DNA of 64,000 nucleotides from Caldithrix sp. (GTDB lineage: Bacteria > KSB1 > UBA2214 > DYKH01): positions 79,462-143,461 of the forward strand of contig DYKH01000001.1 of the NCBI GenBank assembly GCA_020722685.1, read 5' to 3'. The notes beneath the pieces were generated by a model, which ran no database searches, was not told the origin of the DNA, and saw nothing but the letters and a program-made list of their open reading frames with translations. Shown here in pieces: positions 1 to 9,738 of this stretch (position 1 is its first letter; each line of letters begins with the position of its first letter). A program made the translations under genes and the position numbers.

Positions 1-3000
1 CTTTTAGCGGCCGCCGGTCAGCACAGGATTGGTGAGCTGCTTTTCGGAATGGGTGATTTCCGCACAGCATTGCAGGAGTTTGAGGCAGTGGTGTCCCTCT
101 TCCCACGCTTGACGGATGAAGTTTTTGCCGCCCAGATGGCCAAATCCAGATGCCTCCTGCGCCTGGGCGAAAGCTCGCAAGCTTTCGCCGTGCTGGAAAA
201 GATGGTGCAAGATTACAAATCCGCTCGATCCGACTTGTCTCGACAGGCGTGGGACGAGTTGCTGCGGGTTTTGATTTACTCCGGTGACGCGCTCAAATCC
301 CAACAAGACTATGAACTGGCTCTAGTACGATATAGCCGCGCCAAGGGGATGGACATCCGCAGCGTCGAAGCCCACCGCGGCTATATCGAATGCTTGTACT
401 ATATGCGGCACATTGATCAGGCGGTTGCGGAGTACGAACAATTGGCCAGGCGGCATCCACAAAATAATATTATCGTCTATTCTTTGGGTTTGGCCTATTC
501 CTACAAGGGAACAGAGCGAGCAGAGCTTTTTGGCGATCCAGACGGCTTGGATCCCGCCTACTTGAATCGCTCCAGCGCCACCATTGCTCGGGCGCTTTCC
601 TACGACTATACTTTGGTCCAAGCCTACCTGACCATCAGCTATAACTACGAGATGATGGAAAGCTACCAAGCGCGGCAATTGGCCAAGCCGAAAAAATTTC
701 TGACCAAAGTATTCCAGACTTTGACGGCGCCCCTCGTTTCCGTTTATCATACGTTGACCTTTTACAAGGAGAGAAAGCCGGCGCGGTTTTATGAGCGAGC
801 TATTCATGAACTCACCAAGGCCATCGTTCTCAATGACGAAACGAAAGACCCAGGTTTGGAAGCCAGTCTCGCCCTTAATTTGGCCAACAACTACTACAAT
901 CTGCGCGAGTTTGGTTTTGAAAAGGCCTACGAGTACTATCACATCAAGCTCAAATACGATTCGACGTTTGACGACCGTCAGCGGGAGGCGCTCATCTACG
1001 AACGCATGGGGCACTGCGCGTTGGTCACCGAGGATTTGGATCGAGGACCAAAATATCTCCAGCGGGCCACCGCCCTATACCGGCAGATGGAAAACGAAGC
1101 TCACGTCCTCCTGAACACCAAGCGACTGGCCCTGCTGTATGAGATCGGTAATCAAAACGACATGGCCATCGAGTACTACCAGGAGGCGGCCAAATACGAA
1201 AAGCGCAACAATCTGGTGACCGATCTCGCCCGCAGTTATCGCAACATTGCTTTCAACTATCTGCAGTTGGGCGAAACCGGCGAGGCCATTGTATTTGCCA
1301 AACAGGCGCTGGCTTTGCTGGAAAGCGGAAAGGTAGAGACGGTCGAGGAGGAGGCAAATCGTATCAAGGTCGGCTTTTTGGGACTCTATTTCCCGGTGCC
1401 GTTCGTCGACCTCAGCGCCATGGGTTCCGGCACTGCCTACGGTTTTACCGCACAGGATGAGCGTGCTTTGATCTACTCCATTATCGGCGCCAGCTTTGGC
1501 GCGGATAAGGATTACCTTCAGGCCATCCGATATTTGGAGCAAAAGCTGGCGATCTATCAAAAGAAGAAGAATTTTGCTGCTCAGGCTGCCTTTCTCAACA
1601 ATCTTGGTTATCTGCACTTTTTGCGGGGCGATTATCAATCTGCCTGGTCAAGTTTTTCCGGGTCGCTGGAAATCTGCAGCAAGAGCTCGCTCAACTTTGG
1701 GGTCCTCAACAACAGCTTAAATCTTGGTCAATTGGTGGTGCTGATGGATTACCAACGCCGTCATCTTGCCGGCGCTTTGTCTCTGCAAGCGGATTCGCTG
1801 CTCGAGGAGTACCACCGCCTCGCCGCCCGGCATCTGAATAAAGCATTGACCATCGCGGAACAGGATCCCATTCGTTTTGCCAAGATTCGCGTGCATCTAC
1901 TCATACTGTTAGCTGATCTATCCCTCATTGATCCGGGCAAAGATGGGCCCAAAGATTTGGCCTCGGGCATCACTGCTTCCGTCGGCTATTTTGAGCGTGC
2001 TGCCTATGCGAAAACGTATCTCGATGAAGCATTGCGTGCCGCACAGCAAAACCGGCTTCATTTGGAGGAGTGTTCTATCAATTATGCTGCGGGAAAGCTT
2101 CACGTCGCCGTGGCTGACGTCGGCAAGGCGCTGGAAAAATTGAACCGCTGCCGCAAAATTGCCCTGCGAAATGGTTTCTATGATCTCCTTTGGCGTGCCG
2201 ACCAAAATTTAGGGGATTTGGTGCGCAGCATGGATCGCGAGGCCAAGGTGCGCTTTGGCATTCAGAAAGACGCGCTCGAGTACTATTTGGAAGCCATTGA
2301 GCTTTTAGAAGCGCATAGCAGCCAAGTTCGCGGCCCGGTGAACGTCAAGCTGCGGCAGGATCATCAGGAATTGTATCGCCGCACCATTGCCTACCTGGCA
2401 GAAAAGGGAGACTACTTGGGTGCGCTTGGCTTTGCCGAACGGATGCGCGGCAAGCTGTTCCTTGACCTGCTTGCCGGCGAGGACATTGTCCTGCGCAAGG
2501 AAAGGCACAAGCTGTATTTTGGCAACGCCAAATTCCTGCAACGAAAGATCGATGATCTGCATACCAGCCTCTTGCGCGCCAAAAATCAGCCGGACATTAC
2601 TTTTGCGCAGGTCAACGCCTGGCGCAAGGAGTTGTCCGCTTACCAAGAAGAATACGACCAGCTTCTGACAAAAGTCAGGGAAGAAGTGCCGGAATTGGAA
2701 AATCTGGTGCGGGTGAATCCAGTTAGTTATCGTCAGGTGCAAAACCGGCTGCGCGACGGCGAGGTCGTGGCTTACTACGTCCTTCTGCAAGATTCCGTGT
2801 TGGTCTGGCGGATTGACCGCGCCAAGGTCACTTTTATCCCTGTTCAAATTTCCCGGGCAAAAGTACAAGAGGGTCTGGCGAGCTTGAGGCAGGCGCTGCT
2901 GCAAGGTCTCTCGCCCGATCACGCTCTTGCTGACCTTCAGCCGCTGCTGGCTCCGTTCAAAGATCCTGAGAGTTCACCCGGCAATATCGTCATTATTCCG

Positions 3001-6000
3001 GATGCCGAATTATTGCCACTGCCCTGGAGCATGTTGCTGAATGCCGGCGGCTGGTGGACCGGCCCATCACCATCGGTTGTTGTCAGCTCCAGCCTCACCA
3101 GCTACTATCAGGCCTTTCGCAGTCGCAAGCTGCAAGGGGAAAAGGTGTATTTTGCAGATTCTGTTCTGCCGGCGGAAAAAGTTCAGCATCAGGGGTTCCA
3201 AATATCTTTGCCGATTTTTAACGACAATGCAGAGAACAGCCTGTCCGCGCAAGAGGCTGCATTGCGCTTGGCGGATGTGATTCACTTGAACGCCCAATCT
3301 GACTCCAATCCCATCGATCCGGTGAGATCACGATTGGGTTTTCGAGTTCCCCAGGCCGCGCCGGCCATCATTGCTGGCAGGGATTTGTACCGGTTGACTC
3401 TCGGCGCCAATCTGGTGGCGATCAAAACTGAAAATCCATGGTTGGCGCCGGATGAAGGTATGGTGCTGCTTTCTTGGGAAAGGGCTTTCCTATATTCCGG
3501 CGTACCCTCCTTGCTGCTGGCTTTATGGGACGGAGGTAATCCGGACGGCCAAGATTTCTATACTCTTTTTTATGGCAAGCTCCGGCAGATGCCTGTCGGC
3601 GCTGCGCTGGCGGCGACCCAATCAGAGTTCCGCCGGCAAGGACAACCAGCAAGCAAATGGGGGCGTTTTCAGCTTTACGGATTTGCCGGCATGACCGAGG
3701 AAGAAGAGCAGCGCTACGCCAACGAAGGCTTCGAGGGCCAAGTTCGCCTCGGCCATAGCGCGTATGATTTGGGAGAATGGTCCGATGCCATCCAGTATTA
3801 CGAGCAGGCCTACCAGATGGCGCAGCTTCAGGATGACCAAGCGAGCCAGTCGCATCTGTTACAGCGCATTTTGGAGAGCGCGGTGAACGGCGGATTGTGG
3901 AGCAAGGCGATAGAGTGCCAACAGACTATGATCAAAAAGGCCGAGGCGGTTAACGATCTGTCCGCCGTGGCCGGTGGTTATAACAATCTTTCCTTCTTCT
4001 ACACGCAAAATCACCAGTTCGACGAAGGCGTGGCTTACAAAGCCAAATATGCCGAGCTGGCCAAACGCTATGGTTTGCAGGAAGAGGAGGCCAAGTCAAT
4101 AAGAGAAACTGGGCTGATATATGAGCGCGGCGGCAACTACCAACAAGCTGTCGAGGTCTTCCTGCAAGCTCGGGACAGTTTTCAAGCCATCAACAGTACC
4201 ACCGGAGTCGCTCAATGCAACCGCGACATTGGGCGGATTTACTTTGTGTATCTGGACAATTATCCATTAGCGCTGGAATATCAGAAACTGTCTTTGCCGT
4301 TATTCCAGACCTTGGGAGACAGCCCAGATTTGGTGGACGTTCTACAGAATCTTGGCTTGACGCACGAAAAGATGGCCAACTACAAGCAGGCTTTGGAATA
4401 TCAGGAGCAGGCCTTTGCCATTGCTCAGCGACTCAAGGATGAAAGACTGCTTGGCCTGTCGCACCAGTATTTGGCCAATGTTCTTTGGAAAATGGGTGAT
4501 TTTCAGAATGCTTTGTCGCATCAAAATCAGGCGCTGGAAATTTTCTCCCAAATAAACGATGAAAAGCTGACCCAAGTCGCCTTTTCGACTCGCGGTCTCA
4601 TCGCCTTGAGCTTGGGGCAGCCGGCGCAGGCGCTGGACTTTGAAGCGCAAGCCTTGGATCTTGCTGTGCAACGGGCCGATCGCATTGATCAGGCGACCAT
4701 CCACAAGAACATCGGGCTAATTCATCGCGCTACCGGCAAACCCGATCTGGCTCTAGCCAGTTTTGAACAAGCCGCAGAAATCGACTCCGTAATCGCCTCC
4801 AAGCGGGGCTTGGCCTACGATTTTCGCAACATCGCTACCATCCATCTGGACGGCAGCAGCGTTTCGGAAGCAAGGCAGAACATTGTAAAAGCTCTGCAAT
4901 TGAGCCAAGAGATCGGCGATCGGCGCAATGAAGTGCAGAGTCTCCTTGTGCTAAGCTCCGTCGAGGCGGCGGAAGGTAAGCTGGATTCTGCAAAACTGCA
5001 CCTGCAATCCGTAGCGCAAAGCGCTGCCGAATTATTCATGCCGGACATTGAATGGCGGGCGCACAAAAAGTTGGCAGAGATCGAGCTGCTGCAAAAGAAC
5101 GCCGGCGAGGCCATTAACAAGTATTATCAGGCCATTCGCGTCATCGAAAATATGCGCTCCAAAATCAAAGTGGAGGAATATGCTTCCGGCTTTATCGATG
5201 ACAAGCTGGACGTTTATGGCGCGTTGGTGGCGGTCTTGATGGAAAACGGCCAAGCCGAGGAAGCGCTGCAAGTCGTAGAACGTGGCAAGAGCCGTAGCTT
5301 TTTGGATATGTTGGGGAATCGCAAGCTGGACTTTGGCTCTAAAGGCAGCGCGGAGCTCTTAGCCAAAGGCGATAGTCTGCAAGTGCAGCTTAGCGAAGCC
5401 GAAACCGAGCTTTTGCATTTGGCCGTTTCTACTCAGGACGCGATTGCATCCCGGAAACAAGATCTGGAAAAGAAGGTGGCGAGCCTGCGCCAACAGTACA
5501 CCGATCATTTGGTGCACATGCGCGAAACCAATCCCGAGCTTTCCGCCCTTGTTTCGGTGGATCCCTGGCCGATCGAAAAAATTCAAAAGATGCTGCCGGA
5601 TAGCGTGGCGATGTTGGAGTATTACACGTATGGCCAACGCCTTTTTATTTGGTGCATCACGGCCAGTGGCTTGCAGACCGGCCGGGTCGAATTGGATGAG
5701 ACGCAATTGGCTGAGGAGATTTTCGCCTTGCGCCAAGCTTTGCTGCGGCAGCTATCATTCGTCGAGTTGTCGCAAAAGTTGTACGGCCAGCTCATCAAGC
5801 CGGTGGAGGCCGCCTTGAAGGACGTTCGCCATTTAATTTTTGTGCCGCAGACCAAGCTACATTATCTGCCGTTCGCAGTCTTGCAGGACGAGGACGGCCA
5901 GTTTGTGGGCATGCGTTACTCGTTGTCAATTTCACCCAGCGCCACGGTGCTGGGCTTCTGTCTCCAAAAAGGGGAGGCATTCTTGGGCGTGGAACGAAAA

Positions 6001-6597
6001 CAGCTTGCGGTTCTTGCTTACGGGAATCCGAACTTGGGGGATAGCAAATTGGCCTTGCCGTTTGCGGCCAAGGAGATCGAAAGCATCGGCAGGTATTTCC
6101 CCAAGGTAAGCTCTGAGCTGTATGATCGGGCGACGGAAAGCCGATTCCGCCACGAAAGCGACTATCCCCCGCTCATGTTGTTCAGTTGTCACGGCGTTTT
6201 TGATGATGCCAACCCGCTTTTTTCCGCCTTACTTTTGGCGCCCGACGAGGCCAACGACGGCCGATTAGAGGCGCACGAGATTTTCAGCTTGAATTTGCAC
6301 GCCTACCTGGTGGCCATGAGCGCCTGCGAGACCGGATTGGGCACCATTCGTGGGGGAGACGAAGTAATTGGCCTGTCGCGCAGCTTCATCTATGCGGGAG
6401 CTTCCTCCCTCCTGTCTAGTTTATGGAAGGTGGACGATTTGGCTACCGCGGTTTTGATCAAGCGCTTTTTCCGCAATATTGCCGAGGGCAAATCTCGCGC
6501 AGAAGCCTTGCGCCAGGCACAGAAGGTCGTCTACAAAGACATCAATCCTTACCCCGCTTTCTGGGCGGCCTTTACCATAACGGGGGATTTTCGATAA
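1..6597 (+). CDS. TPR protein with tandem CHAT peptidase domains (5' end outside window)
   Basis: The reading frame is open from base 1 through the first ATG at 49, and the residues before that ATG still look like a TPR helix pair, so the real start lies upstream of the window. Numbering from the codon at 49: TPR repeats fill about residues 1-850, a first CHAT-like domain lies at about 900-1220, a second TPR block at 1225-1720, and a second CHAT domain at 1850-2182. The second CHAT has the caspase-like dyad: His2048 in FSCHG and Cys2093 in SACETG. The first CHAT keeps the fold-type motifs (IIPDAELLPLPW, the GVPSLLLALW strand) but reads HLNAQ where the catalytic His-Gly is expected and AIKTEN where SACETG is expected, so it looks inactive. 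CHAT proteases with TPRs are known from bacterial immune and cell-death systems, but many are uncharacterised; no partner gene is visible here. Ends TAA TAG. Confidence 0.93.
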   Translation, partial: LLAAAGQHRIGELLFGMGDFRTALQEFEAVVSLFPRLTDEVFAAQMAKSRCLLRLGESSQAFAVLEKMVQDYKSARSDLSRQAWDELLRVLIYSGDALKSQQDYELALVRYSRAKGMDIRSVEAHRGYIECLYYMRHIDQAVAEYEQLARRHPQNNIIVYSLGLAYSYKGTERAELFGDPDGLDPAYLNRSSATIARALSYDYTLVQAYLTISYNYEMMESYQARQLAKPKKFLTKVFQTLTAPLVSVYHTLTFYKERKPARFYERAIHELTKAIVLNDETKDPGLEASLALNLANNYYNLREFGFEKAYEYYHIKLKYDSTFDDRQREALIYERMGHCALVTEDLDRGPKYLQRATALYRQMENEAHVLLNTKRLALLYEIGNQNDMAIEYYQEAAKYEKRNNLVTDLARSYRNIAFNYLQLGETGEAIVFAKQALALLESGKVETVEEEANRIKVGFLGLYFPVPFVDLSAMGSGTAYGFTAQDERALIYSIIGASFGADKDYLQAIRYLEQKLAIYQKKKNFAAQAAFLNNLGYLHFLRGDYQSAWSSFSGSLEICSKSSLNFGVLNNSLNLGQLVVLMDYQRRHLAGALSLQADSLLEEYHRLAARHLNKALTIAEQDPIRFAKIRVHLLILLADLSLIDPGKDGPKDLASGITASVGYFERAAYAKTYLDEALRAAQQNRLHLEECSINYAAGKLHVAVADVGKALEKLNRCRKIALRNGFYDLLWRADQNLGDLVRSMDREAKVRFGIQKDALEYYLEAIELLEAHSSQVRGPVNVKLRQDHQELYRRTIAYLAEKGDYLGALGFAERMRGKLFLDLLAGEDIVLRKERHKLYFGNAKFLQRKIDDLHTSLLRAKNQPDITFAQVNAWRKELSAYQEEYDQLLTKVREEVPELENLVRVNPVSYRQVQNRLRDGEVVAYYVLLQDSVLVWRIDRAKVTFIPVQISRAKVQEGLASLRQALLQGLSPDHALADLQPLLAPFKDPESSPGNIVIIPDAELLPLPWSMLLNAGGWWTGPSPSVVVSSSLTSYYQAFRSRKLQGEKVYFADSVLPAEKVQHQGFQISLPIFNDNAENSLSAQEAALRLADVIHLNAQSDSNPIDPVRSRLGFRVPQAAPAIIAGRDLYRLTLGANLVAIKTENPWLAPDEGMVLLSWERAFLYSGVPSLLLALWDGGNPDGQDFYTLFYGKLRQMPVGAALAATQSEFRRQGQPASKWGRFQLYGFAGMTEEEEQRYANEGFEGQVRLGHSAYDLGEWSDAIQYYEQAYQMAQLQDDQASQSHLLQRILESAVNGGLWSKAIECQQTMIKKAEAVNDLSAVAGGYNNLSFFYTQNHQFDEGVAYKAKYAELAKRYGLQEEEAKSIRETGLIYERGGNYQQAVEVFLQARDSFQAINSTTGVAQCNRDIGRIYFVYLDNYPLALEYQKLSLPLFQTLGDSPDLVDVLQNLGLTHEKMANYKQALEYQEQAFAIAQRLKDERLLGLSHQYLANVLWKMGDFQNALSHQNQALEIFSQINDEKLTQVAFSTRGLIALSLGQPAQALDFEAQALDLAVQRADRIDQATIHKNIGLIHRATGKPDLALASFEQAAEIDSVIASKRGLAYDFRNIATIHLDGSSVSEARQNIVKALQLSQEIGDRRNEVQSLLVLSSVEAAEGKLDSAKLHLQSVAQSAAELFMPDIEWRAHKKLAEIELLQKNAGEAINKYYQAIRVIENMRSKIKVEEYASGFIDDKLDVYGALVAVLMENGQAEEALQVVERGKSRSFLDMLGNRKLDFGSKGSAELLAKGDSLQVQLSEAETELLHLAVSTQDAIASRKQDLEKKVASLRQQYTDHLVHMRETNPELSALVSVDPWPIEKIQKMLPDSVAMLEYYTYGQRLFIWCITASGLQTGRVELDETQLAEEIFALRQALLRQLSFVELSQKLYGQLIKPVEAALKDVRHLIFVPQTKLHYLPFAVLQDEDGQFVGMRYSLSISPSATVLGFCLQKGEAFLGVERKQLAVLAYGNPNLGDSKLALPFAAKEIESIGRYFPKVSSELYDRATESRFRHESDYPPLMLFSCHGVFDDANPLFSALLLAPDEANDGRLEAHEIFSLNLHAYLVAMSACETGLGTIRGGDEVIGLSRSFIYAGASSLLSSLWKVDDLATAVLIKRFFRNIAEGKSRAEALRQAQKVVYKDINPYPAFWAAFTITGDFR

Positions 6598-6879
6598 TAG
6601 CCAATGCTAAGCTCTGGCTGATTCGGATGCACCAATTCTTCTCTTGTAATTTATTCTACCAATGTATATTTTGGAATGGAACCACCGCCTCAATTCTGTC
6701 GGATTATACTCGTTGAGGGTAGAAATTTCATCCATCTTGTCATTTCTGCGCATGCAGGAATCTCCTTGTGAACAGGTGGTTAGGAGATGCCTGTATTCAC
6801 AGGCGTGACATGAAAAAGCGACCCGTAAAGAGTATAGAAAGACTATGTCGTAAGCTAAAAGAGGCATACGAGGTGAGCT

Positions 6880-7086
6880 ATGTTGGGCACATTGCCTGCT
6901 GTAGTTTGGGACAACAAGGTTGGGCTTTTGGAAGACACCACTATCCCAAATGGCACGCATGCTTTGGTAACTCTATTGACAAAGGGTGATGATTTGGAGT
7001 ATTGGCGAATCGCCAGCCAAGAGTCAATTGAAGCTCTCTGGAATAATAAGGAAGATGAGGACTGTGCCCAAATGCTCAAGGAATGA
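6880..7086 (+). CDS. Orphan antitoxin-like small protein
   Basis: A 68-aa protein of the pattern AVVWDNKVGLLEDTTIPNGT...VTLL...YWRIASQESIEALWNNKEDEDCAQMLKE. This matches, from memory, small antitoxins that pair with MazF- or PIN-type toxins (an N-terminal beta-strand region followed by a helix with an S-x-x-A-x-W-x-N-x-E-D motif). A GAGGTGA Shine-Dalgarno lies about 5 bases before the ATG. No intact toxin follows: only about 50 bases remain before the TTGAC array, with a short frame (MTLCRPLAQFGRAKR) that could be chance or a toxin relic. The upstream gap 6598-6879 contains nothing else I can support. It could be a solitary antitoxin left after toxin loss. Confidence 0.68.
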   Translation: MLGTLPAVVWDNKVGLLEDTTIPNGTHALVTLLTKGDDLEYWRIASQESIEALWNNKEDEDCAQMLKE

Positions 7087-7137
7087 CGTTGTGCCGGCCC
7101 CTTGCTCAGTTTGGAAGAGCGAAGAGGATAACGATTC

Positions 7138-7192
7138 TTGACGACCCTTGACTACTCTTGACTATTCTTGACCCCGTTTGACCATTTTCGAC
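7138..7192 (+). repeat. TTGAC array with exact 10-bp period
   Basis: TTGAC occurs at 7138, 7148, 7158, 7168 and 7178, with a variant TCGAC at 7188, giving six units spaced exactly 10 bp. The last unit ends 13 bases before the start codon of the next gene. The bases between units are pyrimidine rich (unit consensus about TTGACnAyyC). A longer array of the same family lies in the opposite orientation at 56439-56580; the two share the 16-mer CTTGACTACTCTTGAC. Whether it is a protein-binding array, a promoter-like region (TTGAC resembles a -35 box) or a neutral minisatellite cannot be decided from sequence. Confidence 0.85.
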
Positions 7193-7204
7193 TTTTTGAG
7201 GAGT

Positions 7205-8479
7205 ATGAAAACAACTCTCGCCTTGATCCTCGCCGGCGGCAGAGTCGATGAGCTTTCTGTTCTCACTCTCTACCGGCCAAAGTCCGCCCTCCCTTTTGGC
7301 GCTCTCTACCGTGTCATCGATTTTCCGCTCAGCAACCTCATGAACTCCGGCATCGAGCGAATCGGCATCTTGTCTCAGTACCGGTCAGACTCGCTGATCA
7401 ATCACATCGGTTCGGGCGCTGCTTGGGATATGCTCGGCAGCAATCGCGGCATCAGCATTCTCCCGCCCATGAAAGGCACTCGCAGCTCCGATTGGTACCG
7501 CGGCACCGCCGATGCCGTTTACCAGAACATGGAATTCATCGAGCGCAACGATCCGGACTATATTCTTATTCTTTCCGGGGATCACGTGTATCAGATGGAC
7601 TATCAGAACTTGATTGATTTTCATGCGGCCATGCACGCCGACTTGACAATCTCCTTTGTCAAGGTCGACGAGTCGGGTGCCGAGCGATTCGGGCAAGGGG
7701 TGATTGCGGATGATGATCCTCGTGGCGGCCGGCTGCTCCGTTATGTAGAGAAGCCCAGCAATGTCGTTTCGCCCTGGGCTTCAATGACTATCTATCTTTT
7801 CAATCGTGACGCCTTGGAATTCGTCATGGAAGAAATGATGCGCCCGCCGGCCACCGAACATTTTGGCCGGGATATTTTCCCAGTGCTTTTGGACAAGAAG
7901 AATGTCTTTGGGTACAAGTTCTCAGGCTCGTGGGCCTACACACGAACAATTGATGAATATTGGCGGGCGAACATGAGCCTGTTGGCGGACAAGCCGGAAA
8001 TCGATCTCACCGGCTGGCAGTTACGCACCAATTTGGATAACGAGCGCATTCGCGACCGGGCGCCCTCCATCGTGGGCGCGAATGCCACGGTGCAGCAATC
8101 GATCATTCAGAGCGGCTGCCGAATTGATGGCGTGGTCAAAAATTCCGTGTTGTTCCCCGGGGTTAAGGTGGAGAAAGACAGCGTCGTGAAAGACTCGATT
8201 CTCATGTTTGACACGGTTGTCAAAAGTGGGGCGGTCTTGAACCGTGTTATCACCGACGTGGAGGTCACAGTGGGCGAAAATGCCAAAGTGGGAGTCGGCA
8301 AGCTCACCGGCACCAACATCGAATATCCCGATTTGTTGAGCTCGGGCATCACCGTCATCGGGCGAAATACTTGCATTCCGTCAGCAATGACCATTGGCCG
8401 CAACTGCATCATCTATCCCAACAAGAAAGATATCCATTTCACTACCAGTAGAATTCCCAGTGGGAGGACGTTCAAATGA
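7205..8479 (+). CDS. Glucose-1-phosphate adenylyltransferase-like protein, degenerate active site (probable regulatory subunit)
   Basis: A 424-aa protein with an N-terminal nucleotidyltransferase domain (about 1-265) and a C-terminal left-handed beta-helix. It clearly belongs to the ADP-glucose pyrophosphorylase family (WYRGTADAVYQN, LSGDHVYQMDY, YVEKPS). However, the nucleotide-binding GGxGxRL loop reads GGRVDELSVL, and the metal-site DVGT of the family reads AYTRT. The immediately following gene has both motifs intact. By analogy with the GlgC/GlgD pairs of Firmicutes and the large/small subunits of plants, this is likely a regulatory partner in ADP-glucose (glycogen) synthesis; that is inference. 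The start is the ATG at 7205 with GAGGAG just upstream; an in-frame TTG at 7178 lies inside the TTGAC array and is unlikely. It overlaps the next gene by ATGA. Confidence 0.88.
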   Translation: MKTTLALILAGGRVDELSVLTLYRPKSALPFGALYRVIDFPLSNLMNSGIERIGILSQYRSDSLINHIGSGAAWDMLGSNRGISILPPMKGTRSSDWYRGTADAVYQNMEFIERNDPDYILILSGDHVYQMDYQNLIDFHAAMHADLTISFVKVDESGAERFGQGVIADDDPRGGRLLRYVEKPSNVVSPWASMTIYLFNRDALEFVMEEMMRPPATEHFGRDIFPVLLDKKNVFGYKFSGSWAYTRTIDEYWRANMSLLADKPEIDLTGWQLRTNLDNERIRDRAPSIVGANATVQQSIIQSGCRIDGVVKNSVLFPGVKVEKDSVVKDSILMFDTVVKSGAVLNRVITDVEVTVGENAKVGVGKLTGTNIEYPDLLSSGITVIGRNTCIPSAMTIGRNCIIYPNKKDIHFTTSRIPSGRTFK

Positions 8480-9738
8480 GAAACACTGTTGCTTTTCTTT
8501 TGGCCGGCGGCATGGGCAGCCGACTCAACATTCTCGGTTGGATGCGCGCCAAGCCGGCGGTTCCGTTTGGCGGTTGCTATCGGCTCATCGACTTTACCAT
8601 GAGCAACATCATGCACTCGGGTATTCAGCAGGTAGGCATTCTCACCCAATATCAACCTTATTCGCTGATGGATCATATCGGCTCCGGCGAGGCCTGGGAC
8701 TTGATTGGTCGCACGCGCCAAGCCAAAATTCTGCCGCCGGCGACCGGCATCGACGAGTACTCTTGGTATCGCGGCACTGCCGACGCCGTGGCGCAGAACA
8801 TCAACTTTGCCGCTGAGAGAGGGGCGAAAAGGGTGTTGGTGCTTTCCGGCGATCACATCTATCGCATGGACTATGCGCCGATGGTGGATTTCCATTTGGC
8901 AAAAGGCGCAGAAATCACTATCGCCATGATGAAGGTGAGCTGGGAGGACACCCATCACTTCGGTATCGGCATTGTCGACAGTGAGAACAGAATCATTGAA
9001 TGGGAAGAAAAACCGAAAAAGGCGCACAGCAATTTAGCCTCGATGGGAGTCTACGTCTTTAACTTTGATTTTCTCAAAGAAGCGTTGGAGCAGCGTACCG
9101 GCCATGACTTTGGCAAAAATGTCATCAACGATGCCATCACCAAGAATCGAGTGTTCGCCTACTTGTTTGACGGCTATTGGGCGGATGTCGGCACCCTGCA
9201 GGCATATTGGAAGTCGAACATGGATATCCTCAAGGCGGATTCCGGATTGAACTTGCACGACTGGTCGGTGCGAACGAATATCGAAGAAGAGGGCATGCGT
9301 GGCGATCGTCCACCGGTTAAGATTGCCAGACAGGCAATTATCAAAAATTCCTTGGTCTCACCTGGCTCAGTTATAGAAGGAACAGTCGTCAATTCCATTC
9401 TATCCCCCGGTGTAAAAGTGGCGAAAAACGCGCATGTAGTAGATTCCGTCATCATGCACGACGCGGTGATCGAGAAAGGGGCCGTCTTGAATGAGGTGAT
9501 TGCCGACAAGAGAACTCATTTTGGGGCGGGTTGCCATATTGGGATCGGGGACGCCTCGCGGCCCAATCAAAAATATCCGGATCATCTATTCAGTGGATTG
9601 ACTGTCATCGGCAAAGATGCGCAAGTGCCACCAAAGTGTAAAATCCACAAGAACTCGATTGTCGAGCCGCAGACAACTGCCGAATGCTTTAAAGGCCAGG
9701 CTCTGCTACCAGGAAGCTACATTCGGCGGCAAAAGTAA
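8476..9738 (+). CDS. glgC: Glucose-1-phosphate adenylyltransferase (catalytic)
   Basis: A 420-aa protein catalysing ATP + glucose-1-phosphate to ADP-glucose + PPi, the committed step of bacterial glycogen synthesis. All family signatures are present: LAGGMGSRL, KPAVPFGG, WYRGTADAV, SGDHIYRMDY with the catalytic Asp, WEEKP for the sugar phosphate, and YWADVGTLQAYW. The C-terminal third has hexapeptide repeats (left-handed beta-helix). The ATG overlaps the stop of the preceding degenerate paralogue (ATGA), so translation is probably coupled and the two products probably made in fixed ratio. GGAGG lies upstream within the previous gene's last codons. Confidence 0.93.
   Translation: MRNTVAFLLAGGMGSRLNILGWMRAKPAVPFGGCYRLIDFTMSNIMHSGIQQVGILTQYQPYSLMDHIGSGEAWDLIGRTRQAKILPPATGIDEYSWYRGTADAVAQNINFAAERGAKRVLVLSGDHIYRMDYAPMVDFHLAKGAEITIAMMKVSWEDTHHFGIGIVDSENRIIEWEEKPKKAHSNLASMGVYVFNFDFLKEALEQRTGHDFGKNVINDAITKNRVFAYLFDGYWADVGTLQAYWKSNMDILKADSGLNLHDWSVRTNIEEEGMRGDRPPVKIARQAIIKNSLVSPGSVIEGTVVNSILSPGVKVAKNAHVVDSVIMHDAVIEKGAVLNEVIADKRTHFGAGCHIGIGDASRPNQKYPDHLFSGLTVIGKDAQVPPKCKIHKNSIVEPQTTAECFKGQALLPGSYIRRQK

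Noticed and set aside
322..1014. 230-aa minus-strand open frame inside the TPR-CHAT gene
   Set aside because: Shadow of a strongly supported protein on the other strand; no family resemblance and no ribosome site.
6768..6989. 73-aa open frame before the antitoxin-like gene
   Set aside because: Overlaps the antitoxin start in another frame; cysteine/tryptophan-rich, no conserved pattern.
7178..7204. TTG start extension of the first glg gene
   Set aside because: Lies inside the TTGAC array; ATG 7205 has a better ribosome site and starts with the conserved N-terminal strand.
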